This document shows, piece by piece, positions 6,061 through 8,277 of a stretch of DNA of 8,277 bases. Under the pieces are notes generated by a model. It did not search any database, was not told where the DNA came from, and saw nothing but the letters and a program-made list of their open reading frames with translations. The stretch spans positions 1 to 8,277 of the forward strand of contig JBPCLB010000025.1 in the NCBI GenBank assembly GCA_051003695.1, in the 5' to 3' direction. A program made the translations under genes and the position numbers. Within the stretch, counting starts at the first letter, position 1; each line of letters begins with the position of its first letter. The DNA is from Gaiella sp051003695 (GTDB lineage Bacteria; Actinomycetota; Thermoleophilia; Gaiellales; Gaiellaceae).

Positions 6061-6641
6061 GCTACGCGTTCGTCCGTAAGTCTGCAGGCCCGCTCGTCCG
6101 CGCGCTCTATCGGATGGAGATCCGCGGCGCCGCGCACGTGCCGGTCGAGGGGCCGGTCGTCGTCGCCGCGAACCACGAGTCGATGCTCGACCCGTTCGTG
6201 CTCGCCTCTGCGATCCCGCGCGACCTGCGCTACCTCTCGAAGGAGGAGCTGTGGGGTCGAAACCGGCTGCTCACGTGGTGGCTCGACGACATGGGCGCGA
6301 TCCCCGTCTCGCGCGGTCGCGGCGACCGGCACGCGCTCGCAGCCGCCAGCGCGGCGCTCGCGCACGGGGAGGCTGTCGGCGTCTTCCCGGAGGGCGGGGT
6401 CCGCCGCGACGGGCCGTGGCACCGCGGTGCGGCGCGCCTCGCCCTGCTCACCGGAGCCCCGCTCCTCCCCGTGCGGCTGCTCGCCACCTACCGCGCGCTG
6501 TCGGCCGGGAGGGTCGGCTTGCCGCAGCTCGCTGTGCTGATCGGCGAGCCGATCGTGGTCGAGCCCGCGACGCCGACGATCGCGGCGGCCAAGGCGCTGA
6601 CGCAGCGGCTGCAGGCTGCGGTCGAGTCCCTCGGGAGATAG
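6057..6641 (+). CDS. PlsC-like 1-acylglycerol-3-phosphate O-acyltransferase family
   Basis: A 194-aa protein as drawn. Acyltransferase motif I is NHESMLD (39-45, H-x4-D with His40 and Asp45), motif II GAIPVSRGRGD (80-90), motif III FPEGGVR (110-116) and motif IV GAPLLPVRL (133-141). These enzymes esterify the sn-2 position of lysophosphatidate or a related lipid at the membrane, so this one would install acyl chains acted on by the operon. The start is uncertain. The conserved N-terminal helix runs upstream of the only nearby ATG (6114) and reaches the Cfa stop, but the frame there holds no ATG, GTG or TTG. CTG at 6057 overlaps that stop (CTGA) and has GGTGA, complementary to the 16S tail, at 6048-6052. 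ATG 6114 would give 175 aa and lose the first helix. Motif III differs from the common FPEGTRS. Confidence 0.85.
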   Translation: MSYAFVRKSAGPLVRALYRMEIRGAAHVPVEGPVVVAANHESMLDPFVLASAIPRDLRYLSKEELWGRNRLLTWWLDDMGAIPVSRGRGDRHALAAASAALAHGEAVGVFPEGGVRRDGPWHRGAARLALLTGAPLLPVRLLATYRALSAGRVGLPQLAVLIGEPIVVEPATPTIAAAKALTQRLQAAVESLGR

Positions 6642-6763
6642 CTTCGGCTGCCGGCGGTCAGCGCTGCTGTTGCATCGTGTCGATCCGTTGGATGCCCCGG
6701 CAATCGCAGCCCTGATCCGATAGAGCCTGGCGGCGCGGAGCATCGTGTGGGAGTCTCTGGGCG
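6642..6763. other. Intergenic gap before glgC without recognised signals
   Basis: 122 bp between the acyltransferase stop and the glgC start. No stem followed by a T-run and no convincing -35/-10 pair was found; a TTGCAT at 6670-6675 has no acceptable partner 16-18 bp downstream. The length suggests glgC has its own promoter here. Confidence 0.35.
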
Positions 6764-8032
6764 ATGAAGCGCAACCCGCGCGTCTTCTGCATGGTGCTCG
6801 CCGGCGGCGAGGGCAAGCGGCTTGCGCCGCTGACCGCCGATCGGGCGAAGCCCGCCGTCCCGTTCGGCGGCGCCTATCGGCTGATCGATTTCGCGCTCTC
6901 GAACCTCGTCAACGCCGGCTACTGGCGGATCGCCGTGCTGACGCAGTACAAGAGCCACAGTCTGGATCGTCACCTTGCGACGACGTGGCGGTTCTCGCCG
7001 CTCCTCAACAACTACGTCGCGCCGGTGCCGGCGCAGATGCGGCGCGGCAAGAGCTGGTTCGCGGGGTCGGCCGACGCGATCTACCAGAGCCTCAACCTCG
7101 TCTACGACGACAAGCCCGACGTGATCTGCGTCTTCGGCTCGGATCACGTCTACCGCATGGACCCGCGACAGCTGGTAGCCCACCACATCGAGGCCGATAT
7201 CGGGGTCACCGTTGCGGGGATCCGGGTCCCGATCGGTGAGGCCGGCGCGTTCGGGGTGATCGAGCCAGGCCCCGGTGGACGCGCGATCGCAGCTTTCCAC
7301 GAGAAACCGGTCGAGCCGATCGGACTACCCGACGATCCCGACCACGTGCTCGCCTCGATGGGCAACTACGTCTTCACCACAGAGGCGCTCGTCGAAGCCG
7401 TGATCGCCGACGCCAAGGACGAGGAATCGGCCCACGATCTCGGCGGCGACATCATCCCGGCCCGCGTCGCGGCCGGCGACGCGCAGGTTTGGGACTTCTC
7501 CCGCAGCGACGTTCCGGGGGCCACGCCACGTGACCTCAGCTATTGGCGCGACGTGGGGACGATCGACGCGTACTACGACGCACACATGGATCTCGTCGCG
7601 ATCGATCCGATCTTCAACCTTTACAACAGCGACTGGCCGATCCTCACCTGGAACGAGCCGCTGCCGCCCGCGAAGTTCGTCTTCGACGACGAGAAACGCG
7701 TGGGCTCCGCCCGTGACTCGCTCGTCTGCGCAGGCGTGATCGTGTCCGGTGGCAGCGTGCGCCGCTCGATCCTCTCGCCGTCCGTTCGCGTTCACTCCTT
7801 CGCCGAGGTCGAGGGCTCGGTGCTGATGCACGGCGTCGACGTCGGCCGCGGCGCGGTCGTGCGCAACGCGATCGTCGACAAGAACGTGCGGATCGCCGCG
7901 GGCGCGAGGATCGGCGTCGACTCCGAGCACGACCGAAAGCGTTTTCATGTCTCGGAGAACGGAATCGTCGTGATCGGCAAGGGCGCTGTCGTCGACGCCG
8001 CCTCGGGATCTGCCACCGTGTCCGAATCGTGA
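6764..8032 (+). CDS. glgC: Glucose-1-phosphate adenylyltransferase (ADP-glucose pyrophosphorylase)
   Basis: A 422-aa enzyme, normal for bacterial GlgC, converting glucose-1-phosphate and ATP to ADP-glucose and pyrophosphate, the committed step of glycogen (and, in actinobacteria, maltose-1-phosphate/alpha-glucan) synthesis. The nucleotidyltransferase domain shows LAGGEGKRLAPLT (12-24), RAKPAVPFGG (27-36), YRLIDFALSN (38-47), GSADAIYQSL (101-110), GSDHVYRMD (125-133), the sugar-phosphate segment FHEKP (178-182), SMGNYVF (198-204) and WRDVGTIDAYYDAHMDL (261-277). The C-terminal part (about 310-410) has the hexapeptide-like left-handed beta-helix expected for the allosteric domain. A Shine-Dalgarno GGGAG (6749-6753) lies 10 nt before the ATG. 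The next gene in the same direction is a glycogen-type synthase that would use its product. Confidence 0.97.
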   Translation: MKRNPRVFCMVLAGGEGKRLAPLTADRAKPAVPFGGAYRLIDFALSNLVNAGYWRIAVLTQYKSHSLDRHLATTWRFSPLLNNYVAPVPAQMRRGKSWFAGSADAIYQSLNLVYDDKPDVICVFGSDHVYRMDPRQLVAHHIEADIGVTVAGIRVPIGEAGAFGVIEPGPGGRAIAAFHEKPVEPIGLPDDPDHVLASMGNYVFTTEALVEAVIADAKDEESAHDLGGDIIPARVAAGDAQVWDFSRSDVPGATPRDLSYWRDVGTIDAYYDAHMDLVAIDPIFNLYNSDWPILTWNEPLPPAKFVFDDEKRVGSARDSLVCAGVIVSGGSVRRSILSPSVRVHSFAEVEGSVLMHGVDVGRGAVVRNAIVDKNVRIAAGARIGVDSEHDRKRFHVSENGIVVIGKGAVVDAASGSATVSES

Positions 8033-8051
8033 GGCGAGTCGAGGCGCCACA

Positions 8052-8102
8052 CGATCCGGGGGGGTCAGGCACTCGTGCCTGACCCCGTCCGTCCGGTGAT
8101 CG
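8052..8102. terminator. Long palindrome after glgC: terminator-like or REP-type element
   Basis: GGGGTCAGGCA (8061-8071) and TGCCTGACCCC (8076-8086) form a perfect 11-bp stem with a CTCG loop. Outer arms continue the symmetry: CGAT plus CCGG (8052-8059) pair with CCGG (8093-8096) and ATCG (8099-8102), with a small bulge and a six-base internal loop. It begins 19 nt after the glgC stop. No T-run follows, so an intrinsic terminator would be atypical. The perfect, self-contained arms suggest a dispersed palindromic repeat. Confidence 0.5.
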
Positions 8103-8123
8103 GTGAGGCGAAGTGATAGCCGC

Positions 8124-8139
8124 GTGAGGCACACCTCAC
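8124..8139. promoter_or_regulatory. 16-bp palindrome upstream of the glycogen synthase gene, possible operator
   Basis: GTGAGG (8124-8129) and CCTCAC (8134-8139) are perfect inverted repeats around CACA, ending 16 nt before the GTG start at 8156. Size and position suit a dimeric repressor site or a leader hairpin controlling ribosome access. No regulator is encoded in the window and I do not recognise the motif. Confidence 0.4.
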
Positions 8140-8155
8140 TCGAACGAGCTGGCGG

Positions 8156-8277
8156 GTGAGAATCGACCTGCTCACACGTGAGTATCCGCCGGAGGTCTAC
8201 GGCGGTGCGGGCGTGCACGTCGAATATCTCGCACGCGAGCTCGCACGCCTCGTCGACCTTCGCGTGCACTGCTGGGG
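8156..8277 (+). CDS. glgA: Glycogen synthase / maltose-1-phosphate synthase, GT4 actinobacterial type (N-terminus, truncated by window edge)
   Basis: Forty codons from GTG 8156 to the window edge. The protein starts VRIDLLTREYPPEVYGG, followed by AGVHVEYLAREL, closely matching the N-terminus of the actinobacterial GlgA/GlgM family. YPPEVYGGAGVHV is the first nucleotide-sugar-binding loop (Gly-Gly) of the GT-B fold. The mycobacterial homologue (GlgM) makes maltose-1-phosphate from ADP-glucose and glucose-1-phosphate; others were annotated as glycogen synthase, and the choice cannot be made from 40 residues. Classical GT5 GlgA has KTGGL at this loop, so this is the GT4 type. It lies 123 bp after glgC on the same strand and would consume its ADP-glucose. 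The Shine-Dalgarno is weak (GGCGGG adjoining the GTG). Confidence 0.88.
   Translation, partial: MRIDLLTREYPPEVYGGAGVHVEYLARELARLVDLRVHCW

Overview
High-GC (roughly two-thirds or more G+C), densely packed bacterial DNA with many GTG starts. The last two genes, glgC followed by an actinobacterial-type GT4 glycogen (maltose-1-phosphate) synthase, suggest an actinomycete-like phylum member. Thermoleophilia (Gaiellales/Solirubrobacterales) is my best guess, from style and gene content only. No transposon, prophage, CRISPR array, tRNA or rRNA is visible.

Layout. (1) 1-251, minus: N-terminal part of a XerC/XerD-type tyrosine recombinase running off the left edge. (2) 332-916, plus: exported or membrane-anchored SGNH hydrolase resembling the extracytoplasmic domain of OatA-type O-acetyltransferases. 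(3) 1056-1724, plus: small serine alpha/beta hydrolase. (4) 1778-2725, minus: membrane acyl-CoA/acyl-lipid delta-9-type desaturase. (5) 2758-6641, plus: a tightly coupled lipid operon of COG2907 FAD amine-oxidase-like protein, possible 52-aa ORF, DUF1365 protein, Cfa-family SAM methyltransferase and PlsC-family acyltransferase. (6) 6764-8032, plus: glgC. (7) 8156-8277, plus: start of the glycogen synthase gene, running off the right edge.

The central block (1778-6641) is the most interesting part. A desaturase would make the acyl double bond, and the Cfa-family enzyme would add a one-carbon unit from SAM across it. The FAD protein and DUF1365 protein would act on the product (reduction, desaturation or oxygenation), and the PlsC-like enzyme would place acyl chains on a glycerol backbone. 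COG2907-DUF1365-Cfa is a recurrent known cluster; the divergent desaturase and terminal acyltransferase extend it. The Cfa-like enzyme has Gln279 and Ala253 where E. coli Cfa has histidines, which points to methyl-branched (or further oxidised) acyl chains rather than cyclopropane rings. Successive genes in this operon are joined by NTGA start/stop overlaps.

Non-coding structure is concentrated in three gaps: an inverted repeat that would hide the Shine-Dalgarno of the SGNH gene (279-327), a 13-bp leader hairpin before the alpha/beta hydrolase (974-1024), and a long palindrome plus a separate 16-bp operator-like palindrome between glgC and the glycogen synthase gene (8052-8139). No gene-free stretch exceeds 300 bases.
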